This document shows positions 42,850-51,446 of a stretch of DNA of 64,000 nucleotides, piece after piece; positions within the stretch are counted from its first letter, which is position 1; the number at the start of each line of letters is the position of its first letter. The stretch is from Aquilutibacter rugosus (GTDB lineage: Bacteria; Pseudomonadota; Gammaproteobacteria; Xanthomonadales; Xanthomonadaceae). The stretch is from positions 558,001 through 622,000 of the forward strand of contig NZ_JAZHBO010000001.1 of NCBI RefSeq assembly GCF_036541335.1. The letters are read 5' to 3'. The notes under the pieces are model-generated. The model had not been told where the DNA came from and searched no databases. It saw nothing but the letters and a program-made list of their open reading frames with translations. The translations under genes and the position numbers were made by a program.

Positions 42850-43137
42850 GTGTTTGACGTCGGATTCAGTGAGATCCTGCTCACCTTATTGGTAGCCTTG
42901 GTCGTCCTGGGCCCCCGTCGGTTGCCGACGGCGGCCCGCTACGTGGGTCTCATGGTGCGCAAGGCGCGGGCCCAATGGTTCGCCGTCAAGGCAGAATTCG
43001 AGCAGGAGCTGGCGGCCGAGGATCTCAAGCGCTCCCTGCGCGAAACGCAGCAGGCCCTGCGGGATGCCGAGGACGAGATTCGTCGCGGCGCCGACTCGGT
43101 CCAACGCGAGGTTACGGAGCATCGCGATGAGCGCTGA
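42850..43137 (+). CDS. tatB: Sec-independent protein translocase TatB
   Basis: A 95-residue TatB, the partner of TatC in twin-arginine signal recognition. It starts MFDVGFSEILL with the conserved Glu8 of the membrane helix, then VLGPRRLPTAARYVG hinge, and a long charged amphipathic helix typical of TatB. Start is GTG 42850. Its 3' end overlaps tatC by 11 bases. The 62-base gap from tatA shows no terminator. Confidence 0.94.
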   Translation: MFDVGFSEILLTLLVALVVLGPRRLPTAARYVGLMVRKARAQWFAVKAEFEQELAAEDLKRSLRETQQALRDAEDEIRRGADSVQREVTEHRDER

Positions 43138-43879
43138 GCAGAGCGCTGCGCCACCTGAGCGCCTTATTGATCACCTATTAGAACTGCGCTCGCGTTTGCT
43201 CAAGGCGGTTGCCGGCTGGTTGCTGGTCCTGCTGGCGTTGCTGCCGTTTGCCAACAAACTGTACGGCTGGCTGGCCAAACCTCTGCTCGACAAACTGCCC
43301 GCCGGCGGGCAGCTCATCGCCATTGATGTGGCGGCTCCGTTCTTTACGCCGCTAAAGCTGGCGCTGGTGGTGGCCATGGTGCTCAGTGCGCCGTGGGCGC
43401 TGTACCAGTTGTGGTCGTTCGTGGCGCCCGGTCTCTATCAGCGTGAAAAGCGCCTCGCCCGGCCCTTGCTCGTCTCTGCGGTGTTGCTGTTCTATATCGG
43501 CTGCGCCTTCGCCTACTTTCTGGTGTTGCCCACCGTGTTCGGGTTTCTGGCCAAGACTACCCCCACGGGCGTGGCCATGATGACGGACATCACGCACTAT
43601 CTCGACTTTGTGCTGGTGATCTTTCTGGCGTTCGGGCTGTCGTTTGAGCTGCCGGTGGCGCTGGTGGTGGCGGTCGCGCTGGGTGCGGTCACGCCTTCGC
43701 AGTTGCGTGAGTGGCGCGGCTATGCGGTGGTGGTGATCTTTATCATTGCCGCTATTCTGACGCCGCCGGACATTCTGTCGCAGCTGCTGTTGGCACTGCC
43801 CATGATGGCACTGTACGAGCTCGGCATCGTCGCCGGCGGCTGGGTAAAGGCAAAAAACTCGCCAGTGGCGGATGCTTGA
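43127..43879 (+). CDS. tatC: Sec-independent protein translocase TatC
   Basis: The 250-residue receptor for twin-arginine signal peptides, with six predicted membrane helices. The conserved first cytoplasmic motif (RLIDHLLELRSRLLKA, where Glu20 is essential in E. coli), the FVAPGLYQREKR loop and the late segment TPPDILSQLLLALPMMALYE are present. ATG 43127 lies within the end of tatB; an in-frame start farther upstream would overlap tatB by 74 bases. A 116-base gap separates it from the cytochrome gene. Confidence 0.95.
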   Translation: MSAEQSAAPPERLIDHLLELRSRLLKAVAGWLLVLLALLPFANKLYGWLAKPLLDKLPAGGQLIAIDVAAPFFTPLKLALVVAMVLSAPWALYQLWSFVAPGLYQREKRLARPLLVSAVLLFYIGCAFAYFLVLPTVFGFLAKTTPTGVAMMTDITHYLDFVLVIFLAFGLSFELPVALVVAVALGAVTPSQLREWRGYAVVVIFIIAAILTPPDILSQLLLALPMMALYELGIVAGGWVKAKNSPVADA

Positions 43880-43995
43880 GTTAAACTAATCCCGTTTTGC
43901 TGGGCCTTCCTGGGGCTGGCTTGTTGATATTGTCCTCTGCGGTCGGACGCACATACCATGCGTTCCGGTCTCGAACTGACCCTTAAGGTGCACTT

Positions 43996-44505
43996 GTGCG
44001 TAATTACGACCTTGAATTCCTGAAACGCTTCTCGCTGGTGATCCTGTTCCTTCTCGCGGTCATGGTGGCCCTGATTTTTGCAGGTATTCACCTCGGCAAG
44101 TCCATCCCGCCCGAGGTCAGCAAGAGCGCTCAACAGCAAACGGTCAACCGCATTGCGCCGACCGGTTCGGTCTACGCCGGTGCCGAGGGTGATCTGCGCA
44201 AGCAAGCCGCCGCCGATGCCGCGCTGGCTCGCGCCAAGGCCAATGTCGCCTTTGGTGGCACGCTCGATGGCAAGGTCATCTATGACGGCCTGTGTGGCGC
44301 TTGCCACAAGTCCGGTTCGGGCGGCGCACCGACGCTGGCCGGCGGTCAGTTCAAGGCTCGCCTGGCCAAGGGCGAAGAAACCCTGATCAAGCACGCAATT
44401 GAAGGCTTCACCGGCGCTGCCGGCGTGATGCCTGCCCGTGGCGGTAACCCGTCCGTGAGCGATGAACAAATCAAAGCCACCGTTGAGTGGATGCTCGCTC
44501 AGTAA
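43996..44505 (+). CDS. membrane-anchored cytochrome c5-like protein
   Basis: A 169-residue class I c-type cytochrome. An uncleaved N-terminal helix (about 12-32) anchors it in the inner membrane, followed by a linker and a cytochrome domain with CGACH (Cys100, Cys103, His104) and axial Met145 (GVMPARGG), the c5-like pattern. It probably carries electrons to a terminal oxidase. Start is GTG 43996 with AAGGTG upstream. It stands alone between tatC and the hydrolase; the cytochrome is Sec-exported, so its closeness to tat genes is probably coincidental. Confidence 0.9.
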   Translation: MRNYDLEFLKRFSLVILFLLAVMVALIFAGIHLGKSIPPEVSKSAQQQTVNRIAPTGSVYAGAEGDLRKQAAADAALARAKANVAFGGTLDGKVIYDGLCGACHKSGSGGAPTLAGGQFKARLAKGEETLIKHAIEGFTGAAGVMPARGGNPSVSDEQIKATVEWMLAQ

Positions 44506-44517
44506 TCCGGAGCCGGC

Positions 44518-45171
44518 ATGAGCGCCGATTCGGTTCGCGTTGACGGCCCCATCGGGCCACTCGAAGCCATCTTCGAGGGCCCTGAGACCGACGCCGTTGC
44601 GCAACCCGTAGTTGCGGTCATCTGTCACCCGCTCTCTACCGAGGGCGGGTCTTTGCATAATAAGGTCGTGACCATGACCGCCCGCGCACTGCGCGAGAGC
44701 GGAGTGGCTACCGTCCGTTTCAACTTCCGTTCGGTCGGTGCCTCGGTCGGCTCGTTTGACCATGGCGAAGGCGAATCCGACGATCTGGCCGCCGTCGTGG
44801 CCGAAGCCCGCCGGCGCTTTCCGGGCTACGAGCTGTGGCTGGCCGGTTTCAGTTTCGGTGCCTATGTGGCCATCCGCAATGCACGCCGGCTGGACGCCAA
44901 ATACCTGATCAGCATCGCACCGCCGGTCGGTCGTAGCTGGGACTTCAAGGCACTCGAACTGCCGCAGTGTCCGTGGCTGATCATCCAGGGTGGTGCCGAT
45001 GAGATCGTGGACCCGACCAAAGTGTATGACTGGGTCGAGTCGCTCCAAGGTCTCGCCGAGCCGCCGGAACTGGTCAAAGTGCCGGAGACCACCCACTTCT
45101 TTCATCGCCGCCTGATGGATCTGCGGGGTGTGATCAAGCACTCCATCAAACGTTACTTGCCCGGCGCATGA
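44518..45171 (+). CDS. COG2945-type alpha/beta hydrolase
   Basis: A 217-residue cytoplasmic hydrolase. The opening CHPLSTEGGSLHNKVV, FNFRSVGASVG, nucleophile Ser112 (AGFSFGAY), the acid in GGADEIVDP and the His in TTHFFH identify the COG2945 dienelactone hydrolase-related group. Substrate unknown. It follows the cytochrome gene by 12 bases and overlaps zapE by ATGA (45168-45171), so the three genes may form one transcript. Confidence 0.88.
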   Translation: MSADSVRVDGPIGPLEAIFEGPETDAVAQPVVAVICHPLSTEGGSLHNKVVTMTARALRESGVATVRFNFRSVGASVGSFDHGEGESDDLAAVVAEARRRFPGYELWLAGFSFGAYVAIRNARRLDAKYLISIAPPVGRSWDFKALELPQCPWLIIQGGADEIVDPTKVYDWVESLQGLAEPPELVKVPETTHFFHRRLMDLRGVIKHSIKRYLPGA

Positions 45172-46262
45172 AGCCGTCGGCGCGTTATGCCCAAGGGATC
45201 ACTGCGGGCGAGTGGCAATCGGATCCTGCGCAACTGCGGGTCCTGCAATCGCTGGACCGCATCCATACCGCGCTGCAGACGGCACCCGCACGCTCCTCGT
45301 CGCTGCTAGGTCGCCTGTTCGGTGGCGGCTCCGCTGCGTCGTCTGCGGTACAGGGCCTGTATCTGTATGGCGGTGTCGGTCGCGGCAAGACCTTTCTGGT
45401 CGATCTGCTGTTCGATGCGGTCGAAGGCATCCCCAAGCGCCGCACACACTTCCACCGGTTTATGCGCGAGTTGCATGCGCGTCTGCGGACCCACCAGGGC
45501 GAACGCGATCCGCTAGTGCAGATTGCGGCAGAACTGGCCGCCACCGCGCGCCTGCTGGTGCTGGACGAATTTTTTGTCAATGACATTGGCGATGCGATGG
45601 TGCTCGGCCGTCTGCTCGATGCGCTGTTCGCACAGGGCGTTACCCTGGTGACGACATCGAACATCGAACCCGACGGGCTGTACAAGGACGGTCTGCAGCG
45701 CGCCGGATTCCTGCCGGCCATCGCGGCGCTAAAATCGCATTGCGAGGTGCTGCACATGGACAGCGCCACCGACTATCGCCTGCGGGCGTTGACGCAATCG
45801 CCGGTGTATCGCGCGCCGCTCGATGCGCAAAGCAATGCCTGGATCGCCGGCCGCTTTGCGGAACTGACACATGGGCATCACGCGAGCGTGACGCCGCTGG
45901 AAATCAACGATCGCGAGATCGCCGTGCGCGGCGTGGCCGATGGTGTGGCCCGGTTTGATTTCGCTGCATTGTGCGAGGGCCCGCGCTCGCCATCGGACTA
46001 TATCGAGATCGCGACCGAGTTCCACACGGTGCTCGTCGGCGGGATTCCTGCGTTCGACGGCAGCAATGACGATGCCGGTCGGCGCTTCGTGTATCTGATC
46101 GATGAGCTCTATGATCGCCGCATCAATCTGGTGTGCACCGCTGCAGCCGATCCGGTCTCGCTGTGCACCAGCGCCAAACTCGCGATGCCGTTTGAACGGA
46201 CCGCATCGCGCCTGATTGAAATGCAGTCGGCCGACTACCTGGCCTCTACGCCTGACGCCTGA
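45168..46262 (+). CDS. zapE: cell division ATPase ZapE (AFG1-like)
   Basis: ZapE is an AFG1/Lace1-type ATPase that, in E. coli, associates with the Z-ring under low oxygen or stress. The 364 residues carry Walker A GGVGRGKT (68-75), Walker B LLVLDEFFVNDIGDAM and the TSNIEPDGLYKDGLQRAGFLPAI segment that is diagnostic of the family. Length is typical. It overlaps the upstream hydrolase gene by four bases. Confidence 0.93.
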   Translation: MKPSARYAQGITAGEWQSDPAQLRVLQSLDRIHTALQTAPARSSSLLGRLFGGGSAASSAVQGLYLYGGVGRGKTFLVDLLFDAVEGIPKRRTHFHRFMRELHARLRTHQGERDPLVQIAAELAATARLLVLDEFFVNDIGDAMVLGRLLDALFAQGVTLVTTSNIEPDGLYKDGLQRAGFLPAIAALKSHCEVLHMDSATDYRLRALTQSPVYRAPLDAQSNAWIAGRFAELTHGHHASVTPLEINDREIAVRGVADGVARFDFAALCEGPRSPSDYIEIATEFHTVLVGGIPAFDGSNDDAGRRFVYLIDELYDRRINLVCTAAADPVSLCTSAKLAMPFERTASRLIEMQSADYLASTPDA

Positions 46263-46279
46263 TCCTTAACGCATTGCGA

Positions 46280-47605
46280 TCAGTTGACGGGCGTGCGCGT
46301 TGAGCGGCGTGCCATGTGCAAACCAAAGTACAGAACGATCAGCGCTGCTAACCAAGTGGCGATGGCTTTCCATTCGGTGAGTGGCAAGGTCAGCAGGATG
46401 GCGGCCATGATGCCAATCGAAATCAGCGGAACCAGCGGTCCGAGCGGCAAGCGGAATGGCGTGCCGTGTTCCTGCACATTGGATGCTTGCAGTTTCCAAG
46501 CCGCTGCGCAGACCAAGGCATAGACCATACAGTTGGCGCCGCCGCTCATGGTGGCGAGCGATTCGAAGTTACCGCCGAGCGCGAGCAAAGTACCGCCTAT
46601 GGCATGCAGAATCAACGCGGTGCGCGGTACGTGGTAACGCGAATCCAACGAGCCCAGTGCTTTGGGCAAGTAACCATCACGTCCCAATGCAAACAGCAGA
46701 CGTGACGAGGCGAGCAAGTTGCCCATCAGAAAGCCGAGCATGGATACACAGGCGGTTAGCAGCAAGGCAGTGCGTGCGATCGGCAACAGCACACCCGCCG
46801 CATCTGCAATCGGCGTCCTGGTGCCGGCCAGATCGGCCTTGAGCAGACCTTGCGTCACAATCTGCAACGACACATACAAGATGACGACCAGCAACGTACC
46901 GATGAGCGTGGCGCGTGGCACATTCCGCGACGGATCCTGCACCTCGCCCGAGGGAATTAGCGCAGTCTCAATACCGGAGTAGGCAAAGATCACTAAGATC
47001 ATGGCCGGTCCCATTGCGGCCCAGGCCGGCCACCGGGTAAAGCTCACCTGCGACCAGTCCACAAAAGCCATGCCGATAATCGCCAGCACAAACAGGGGCG
47101 TGAGCTTGAGACCTGCCAACACGTTGATGGCACGCGAACCGAGCTTGATGCCAAACAGATTGAGCGCAAGCAGCAACACATACACCAGCACGATGGCCAC
47201 GCGGCGACCCGTCTCCGTACCCACGACCGGAATAAAGGCCTGCAGCTGATCCATCAGCGCTGCGGCCACACCGCCGCTGGATGCGACGTTGCAGATCCAC
47301 ATCAGAGAGCCGGCAACAAAACCGATCAAAGGACCAAAGGCGGCGCGGCCATAGGTGTAGGGACCACCCGTCGTGGCAGCACGCGATCCGGCGGCCGCAA
47401 AACACATCGAGATGGGAATGATTGCCAGGGCGCCGAGCACAAACGCCAACGGTGCCGAGGGCCCGAGCCGCTCAAACAGGCGCGATGGCATGGCAAAGAT
47501 ACCGGCACCCACGATGATGTTGACGATCACTGCCGCCAGTCCGAACGGACCGAGAGCTTGCACGAGTTGCCGTTCTGCTGCGCGGCCGCTGAGTTTGGTA
47601 TCCAT
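46280..47605 (-). CDS. APC-superfamily amino acid permease
   Basis: A 441-residue secondary transporter with about 12 membrane helices. The opening GAGIFAMPSRLF, the LNLFGIKLGSRAINVLAGLK loop and the YSGIETALIPSGEV segment fit amino acid permeases of the APC family. The substrate cannot be named; the YjeH/basic amino acid branch is possible. It diverges from queF across 16 bases, a very tight head-to-head pair, so the two starts share or interleave promoters. Confidence 0.88.
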   Translation of the reverse strand: MDTKLSGRAAERQLVQALGPFGLAAVIVNIIVGAGIFAMPSRLFERLGPSAPLAFVLGALAIIPISMCFAAAGSRAATTGGPYTYGRAAFGPLIGFVAGSLMWICNVASSGGVAAALMDQLQAFIPVVGTETGRRVAIVLVYVLLLALNLFGIKLGSRAINVLAGLKLTPLFVLAIIGMAFVDWSQVSFTRWPAWAAMGPAMILVIFAYSGIETALIPSGEVQDPSRNVPRATLIGTLLVVILYVSLQIVTQGLLKADLAGTRTPIADAAGVLLPIARTALLLTACVSMLGFLMGNLLASSRLLFALGRDGYLPKALGSLDSRYHVPRTALILHAIGGTLLALGGNFESLATMSGGANCMVYALVCAAAWKLQASNVQEHGTPFRLPLGPLVPLISIGIMAAILLTLPLTEWKAIATWLAALIVLYFGLHMARRSTRTPVN

Positions 47606-47621
47606 GGAATAGAATTAAGGC

Positions 47622-48482
47622 ATGAATCACCCGCACGACTCAACTCTTGGCCGCAGTGTCGAATATCCCGCGCAGTACGATCCCGGACTGCTGTTTCCGA
47701 TTCCGCGTGCCCATGGCCGCCGCGGCCTGATCAGCGCCGACGGACGCGAGTCCACCGGCGAGGAGTTCATGCCCTTCATCGGGCACGATCGCTGGCATGC
47801 GTACGAGGTCAGCTGGCTCAATGCCAAAGGCAAGCCGCAGGTCACCACGCTGACCCTGACGGTGCCGGGCTATTCGCCATTCCTGATCGAATCCAAGTCG
47901 CTCAAGCTGTATCTCAACTCGTTCAACTCCGCCCGTCTCGACAACATCGGGACCTTGCTGGATCGTATCGACAACGATCTGTCGGCTGTCGCCGGCGCCG
48001 ATGTCGAAGTGCAGGTCGGCCTGCCCGAGTTCGCGGGAACCCAGGAGCGCTGGTGGGATGGGCGTAAGGATCCGGTCTTCGACTTGGATACGCTCGATGT
48101 TGAGATCAGCCATTACGGTCCGCCGGACTCGAGCCTCCTGAATGCGGATGCGGGTACGGTGGTGCAGGAGGTGCTGACCTCGCAGCTGCTCAAGTCCAAC
48201 TGCCCGGTGACGTCGCAACCCGACTGGGCCAGCCTGCGAATCGCCTATACCGGACCCCAGATCGATCGCGAGTCGCTGTTGCGATACATCGTCAGTTTCC
48301 GTGATCACTGCGAGTTCCACGAGCAGTGCGTTGAGCGGATCTACTGCGACCTGATGCGGCTGCGTCTTAAAACATTGAGCGTCGATGCGCGGTATACCCG
48401 CCGCGGCGGTCTGGACATCAACCCATGGCGCGCCACCCCGGCCCATCCGATCCCGCGGGCGTATCGCGACGAACGGCAGTAA
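47622..48482 (+). CDS. queF: NADPH-dependent 7-cyano-7-deazaguanine reductase (QueF)
   Basis: Reduces the nitrile preQ0 to preQ1 in queuosine synthesis. The 286-residue form has two tandem tunnelling-fold halves (YqcD type). Catalytic Cys194 sits in KSNCPVTSQPDW with Asp201 after it; the NADPH-binding ESKSLKLY block (about 90-96) and the FHEQCVERI segment are present. No other queuosine gene is in the window and the upstream space is too short for a preQ1 riboswitch. Confidence 0.95.
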   Translation: MNHPHDSTLGRSVEYPAQYDPGLLFPIPRAHGRRGLISADGRESTGEEFMPFIGHDRWHAYEVSWLNAKGKPQVTTLTLTVPGYSPFLIESKSLKLYLNSFNSARLDNIGTLLDRIDNDLSAVAGADVEVQVGLPEFAGTQERWWDGRKDPVFDLDTLDVEISHYGPPDSSLLNADAGTVVQEVLTSQLLKSNCPVTSQPDWASLRIAYTGPQIDRESLLRYIVSFRDHCEFHEQCVERIYCDLMRLRLKTLSVDARYTRRGGLDINPWRATPAHPIPRAYRDERQ

Positions 48483-48579
48483 TTCGGCGTTCAGCGATTT
48501 TGCCAAGATCACAATGATTCCTTAACGATCGTCATGCCAGAGTAAAGGCGTGTTTCACCTTTGCACTAGGAGACGAGCA

Positions 48580-48849
48580 ATGAGCAACACCGAAACCCCT
48601 GACCTGAGCGGCTTCCAATCGGGCGTTCAATCTACCGAAGAAATCACCGGCGGCTCCGGTGCCGGCGGCGGTGCCGGCGAACAAACCTACACTGTTGAAA
48701 AGGGCGACACCCTGTCGGGTATCTCCAAGCAGTTCTATGGTTCGGCCAATCATTGGCGCGATATTTTCGAAGCCAATACCGACCAGCTCGAAAACCCGGA
48801 CAAGATTTTCCCGGGCCAAGTGCTCAAGATTCCGGCCCGCGCCGAATAA
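48580..48849 (+). CDS. small LysM-domain protein
   Basis: An 89-residue protein without a signal peptide. Residues 1-38 are Ser/Thr/Gly-rich, and one LysM domain follows (about 40-88: YTVEKGDTLSGISKQFYGSANHWRDIFEANTDQ, ending IFPGQVLKIP). The domain is close to that of the cytoplasmic Kbp/YgaU proteins, but the BON domain of Kbp is missing. Start ATG 48580 has AGGAGA about eight bases upstream. The lipoprotein gene follows in 44 bases. Role unknown; LysM domains bind N-acetylglucosamine polymers or act as ligand modules. Confidence 0.88.
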   Translation: MSNTETPDLSGFQSGVQSTEEITGGSGAGGGAGEQTYTVEKGDTLSGISKQFYGSANHWRDIFEANTDQLENPDKIFPGQVLKIPARAE

Positions 48850-48893
48850 TCTACCGTTCTAGACAATTAAGACTGTATTTAAGGGATCAGACA

Positions 48894-49355
48894 ATGAAGG
48901 CTAATCGCATTTACGTTGTTGCCGCTGCCGCCGTGCTGGCTACGGCCGCCATGGTCGGCTGCAAGAAGAAAGAAGAAACCGCACCGGTCGCTCCGGTCAC
49001 CGCACCGGCCGCTACCGTCTCCGTGACGTCGGTCGACCTGGGTAACGCCATCGGCGCCGACAGCAAGGTCTCGGCCACCGGCACCACCTTTAAGCCGATC
49101 GACAAGGTCTACGTTTCGGTGAGCACCAGCACCTCGGACATGGCCGCAACCGTTCCGGGCACCCTGGGCGCCAAGTGGTATTTCGGCACCACCGAAATCC
49201 CCAACACCGCCAAGGAAAGCCAAATCAACTTTAACGGCACCGGTAACACGGCGTTCGATTTGAGCAACGCCACCGGCATGCCGGCCGGCAAGTACAAGGT
49301 CGACATCAGCCTGAACGGCGCTGTGGTGTCCTCCAAGGAATTCGAAGTCAAGTAA
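48894..49355 (+). CDS. lipoprotein of unknown function
   Basis: A 153-residue lipoprotein: signal peptide with lipobox AAMVGC (Cys23), then Lys-Lys-Lys-Glu-Glu and a Pro/Ala/Val linker. The rest looks like a beta-sandwich (TSVDLGNAIGADSKVSATG, VYVSVSTSTSD, KWYFG, KYKVDISLNGAVV) with conserved aromatic and Gly turns. I do not recognise the family. Lys after the lipidated Cys does not suggest inner membrane retention. It is in the same direction as the LysM gene, 44 bases downstream, and ends before two hairpins. Confidence 0.8.
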   Translation: MKANRIYVVAAAAVLATAAMVGCKKKEETAPVAPVTAPAATVSVTSVDLGNAIGADSKVSATGTTFKPIDKVYVSVSTSTSDMAATVPGTLGAKWYFGTTEIPNTAKESQINFNGTGNTAFDLSNATGMPAGKYKVDISLNGAVVSSKEFEVK

Positions 49356-49378
49356 CCCCTTACGCGACTTCGATCCGA

Positions 49379-49437
49379 GCACCACTTCTTAGTGGTGCCT
49401 ACGCCCCGCAACGCATCACGCGTTTGCGGGGTTTTTG
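49379..49437 (+). terminator. tandem hairpins ending the LysM-lipoprotein unit
   Basis: First, GCACCACT-TCTT-AGTGGTGC (49379-49398) is a perfect eight-pair hairpin. Second, CCCCGCAACGC (49404-49414) pairs with GCGTTTGCGGGG (49420-49431) with one bulge and is followed by a T-rich tail. The second is the real terminator; the first may strengthen it. Confidence 0.88.
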
Positions 49438-49493
49438 TTTGCCGGCGCGCAAGTCGTTACACTGGGAACTGAACTGAATTTGCAGAGCCCATC

Positions 49494-50132
49494 ATGACCA
49501 CTGAATTCACCGCCCTGTCCGATGAGCAGGTAGACCGTCTGTCCAATTGGCTCGATGAGCATGCCATCAACCATATGGGCATGAACCTGGAAGCGCTCGA
49601 CGGCTACATGACCGCGCTGGTTCTGTCGCCCGAACCCGTTCCGTTCGAGGAATGGGAGCCCATCATCTGGGGCGAGAACGCAGCCAATGTCGACGCCGAT
49701 GTGCGTCGTCAGGCGCAGGATTTGCTGACGCTGCACCTGGAGTCGGTCCGCGAGCGCGTCGCGCACGATGCCGAGTCCATCCCCGAGGAACTCACGCCGC
49801 TGATGTGGCTCCCCGACGAAGAGGATTTCAACAACGCCGAGGCCGACAGCATTGAGGCCGGCGGCGATTGGGCGCGCGGATTCTTTACCGGTATCGGCCT
49901 GCGCGAAACGCAGTGGGATGCATGGCTCGAGAGCTATGACTTTGTCGAAGAGATTTTCCTGTACATGGACCAGCTCGAGAGCGGTGAGGTCATGGACATG
50001 GACAATCCCGTGGCTGCCGGTACGCCGGTGTCCTTTAAGGAGCGCATGGAAATCATCGCCGCCTTGCCGACCATGTTGCGTGACTTGGCGCAGCTGCGCG
50101 ACAAAGAGGCCGCCGCTAAGGTGCTGCAATGA
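49494..50132 (+). CDS. UPF0149 (YecA/YgfB-like) protein
   Basis: A 212-residue acidic helical protein of the UPF0149 group. The opening LSDEQVDRLSNWLDEH and the LEALDGYMTALVLSPEP motif match the family pattern in which a small-residue helix is followed by a Asp-Gly-x-x-x-A-x-x-x-x-P turn. There is no C-terminal SEC-C zinc motif, which many YecA proteins have. Function unknown; in other gammaproteobacteria relatives sit near pepP or are SecA-linked. It overlaps the downstream gene by ATGA (50129-50132). Confidence 0.85.
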   Translation: MTTEFTALSDEQVDRLSNWLDEHAINHMGMNLEALDGYMTALVLSPEPVPFEEWEPIIWGENAANVDADVRRQAQDLLTLHLESVRERVAHDAESIPEELTPLMWLPDEEDFNNAEADSIEAGGDWARGFFTGIGLRETQWDAWLESYDFVEEIFLYMDQLESGEVMDMDNPVAAGTPVSFKERMEIIAALPTMLRDLAQLRDKEAAAKVLQ

Positions 50133-50890
50133 CATCCATGCAGCCACGACAGGATGTCGTCAATGTAATCTGCATGAAATGGGGCACCAAGTTCGGCCCC
50201 GAGTACGTCAACATTCTGCACAACATGGTGCAGCGCTACCTGGCACGTCCGCACCGCTTTATCTGCATTACCGATAATGCCGAGGGTTTCAATCCCGGCA
50301 TCGAATCGCTGCCGATTCCGTCGGCGGGTCCGGCCGATACCAACTTCGCTCACGGTTGGCGCAAGCTGGCCATGTTCGCCAGCCCGCTCGGCGATCTTAA
50401 GGGCATGACGCTGTTTCTTGATCTTGATGTGGTGATCGTTGACCGTCTCGATCCGCTGTTCGAGTACAAGCCCGGCGAGATCTGCGTGGTGCGTGATTAC
50501 CGCATGATTCGTGTGCGTGGCGATGACTTCGTCGGCAACACCTCGGTGCTGCGGTTCAACGCCGGCGAGGATCCGCAGGTGCTCGAGGATTTCATCGCGG
50601 CATGGGATGGCGACAAGGCCATCTACCGTAACGAGCAGGAGTTCCTGTCGCACTGGTTTCATTCGCGTGGTCGCTGGCAACACTGGCCGGATACCTGGTG
50701 CCCTTCGTTCAAGCACGATTGCGTAGCGCTGGGTCCACTGAGTTACATCACCACGCCTAAGATCCCCGAGGGTGCCAAGGTCATCGTGTTCCACGGCGAT
50801 CCCAAGCCCGAGGATGCGCTGGCCGGTAAAGGCAGCAAGTGGTATCGCAAGATTCGCCCCACGCCGTGGGTGCGTGATTACTGGCGGTAA
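50129..50890 (+). CDS. glycosyltransferase-like protein with a DxD motif
   Basis: A 253-residue soluble protein. The Rossmann-type opening VVNVICMKWGTKFGPEYV, the metal motif LDLD (Asp98, Asp100) within FLDLDVVIVDRLDPL, and the FNTS-like SVLRFNAGE segment are typical of GT-A nucleotide-sugar transferases (the GT8/GT32-like or 'capsule biosynthesis' group). The last part (HGDPKPED, then WYRKI) matches proteins annotated as hypothetical glycosyltransferases. The acceptor is unknown. It is coupled to the UPF0149 gene by overlap. Confidence 0.75.
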   Translation: MTSMQPRQDVVNVICMKWGTKFGPEYVNILHNMVQRYLARPHRFICITDNAEGFNPGIESLPIPSAGPADTNFAHGWRKLAMFASPLGDLKGMTLFLDLDVVIVDRLDPLFEYKPGEICVVRDYRMIRVRGDDFVGNTSVLRFNAGEDPQVLEDFIAAWDGDKAIYRNEQEFLSHWFHSRGRWQHWPDTWCPSFKHDCVALGPLSYITTPKIPEGAKVIVFHGDPKPEDALAGKGSKWYRKIRPTPWVRDYWR

Positions 50891-50899
50891 ATTAAGCCG

Positions 50900-51439
50900 T
50901 TGCTGATTGCCTTCTACAAACCGTTTCAGGTGCTGACGCAGTTCACGGACCGCAGTGAGCCGCCGCGTCGTACCTTGGCCGAATTCGGCCTGCCCGAGGA
51001 TGTGTATCCCGCGGGCCGCCTCGATTACGACTCCGAGGGCCTGCTGCTACTCACCGATGACGGCCGCTTAGCCAATCGCCTGACCGATCCGCGGCACGGC
51101 AAACGCAAAACCTACTGGGTCCAAGTCGAAGGCACTCCGGATGTCGAGGCCTTGCGCCAGCTGTCCGATGGCGTGGTGCTGAGCGATGGGCCGTGTCTGC
51201 CCGCCCAAGTGGGCGTGCTCGATCCCGCACCGGTGGTGCCGCCGCGCGAACCGCCGATCCGCGTTCGCAAGTCCGTTCCCGATGCCTGGTTAGAAGTAAC
51301 CATTCGCGAAGGCCGCAATCGGCAAGTGCGACGCATGACAGCCGCCGTCGGGCTGCCGACCTTGCGGCTGATTCGGGTACAGATGGATTCGGTGACGCTC
51401 GGCGATCTGCAACCAGGCCAATGGCGCGAGGTGGTGTGA
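50900..51439 (+). CDS. rluE: 23S rRNA pseudouridine(2457) synthase RluE
   Basis: Makes pseudouridine 2457 in 23S rRNA. The 179 residues cover the catalytic domain: AGRLDYDSEGLLLLT with catalytic Asp42, LPAQVGVLD, PPIRVRKSVP, and EGRNRQVRRMTAAVGLPTLRLIR, which together match RluE more closely than RluB or RluF. No S4 domain is present, as in RluE. Start is TTG 50900, nine bases after the stop of the glycosyltransferase gene; the TTG is the only codon in a suitable place. Confidence 0.92.
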   Translation: MLIAFYKPFQVLTQFTDRSEPPRRTLAEFGLPEDVYPAGRLDYDSEGLLLLTDDGRLANRLTDPRHGKRKTYWVQVEGTPDVEALRQLSDGVVLSDGPCLPAQVGVLDPAPVVPPREPPIRVRKSVPDAWLEVTIREGRNRQVRRMTAAVGLPTLRLIRVQMDSVTLGDLQPGQWREVV

Positions 51440-51446
51440 GGTGTCC

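Noticed and set aside
43720..45141. A 473-codon minus-strand frame across tatC, the cytochrome and the hydrolase
   Set aside because: It crosses three well-supported plus-strand genes and shows no domain.
47606..47621. Possible preQ1 riboswitch upstream of queF
   Set aside because: Only 16 bases separate queF from the divergent permease gene, too short for an aptamer.
51400..51446. Possible fluoride riboswitch upstream of crcB
   Set aside because: The region is rluE coding sequence and shows no crcB-motif features that I can identify.
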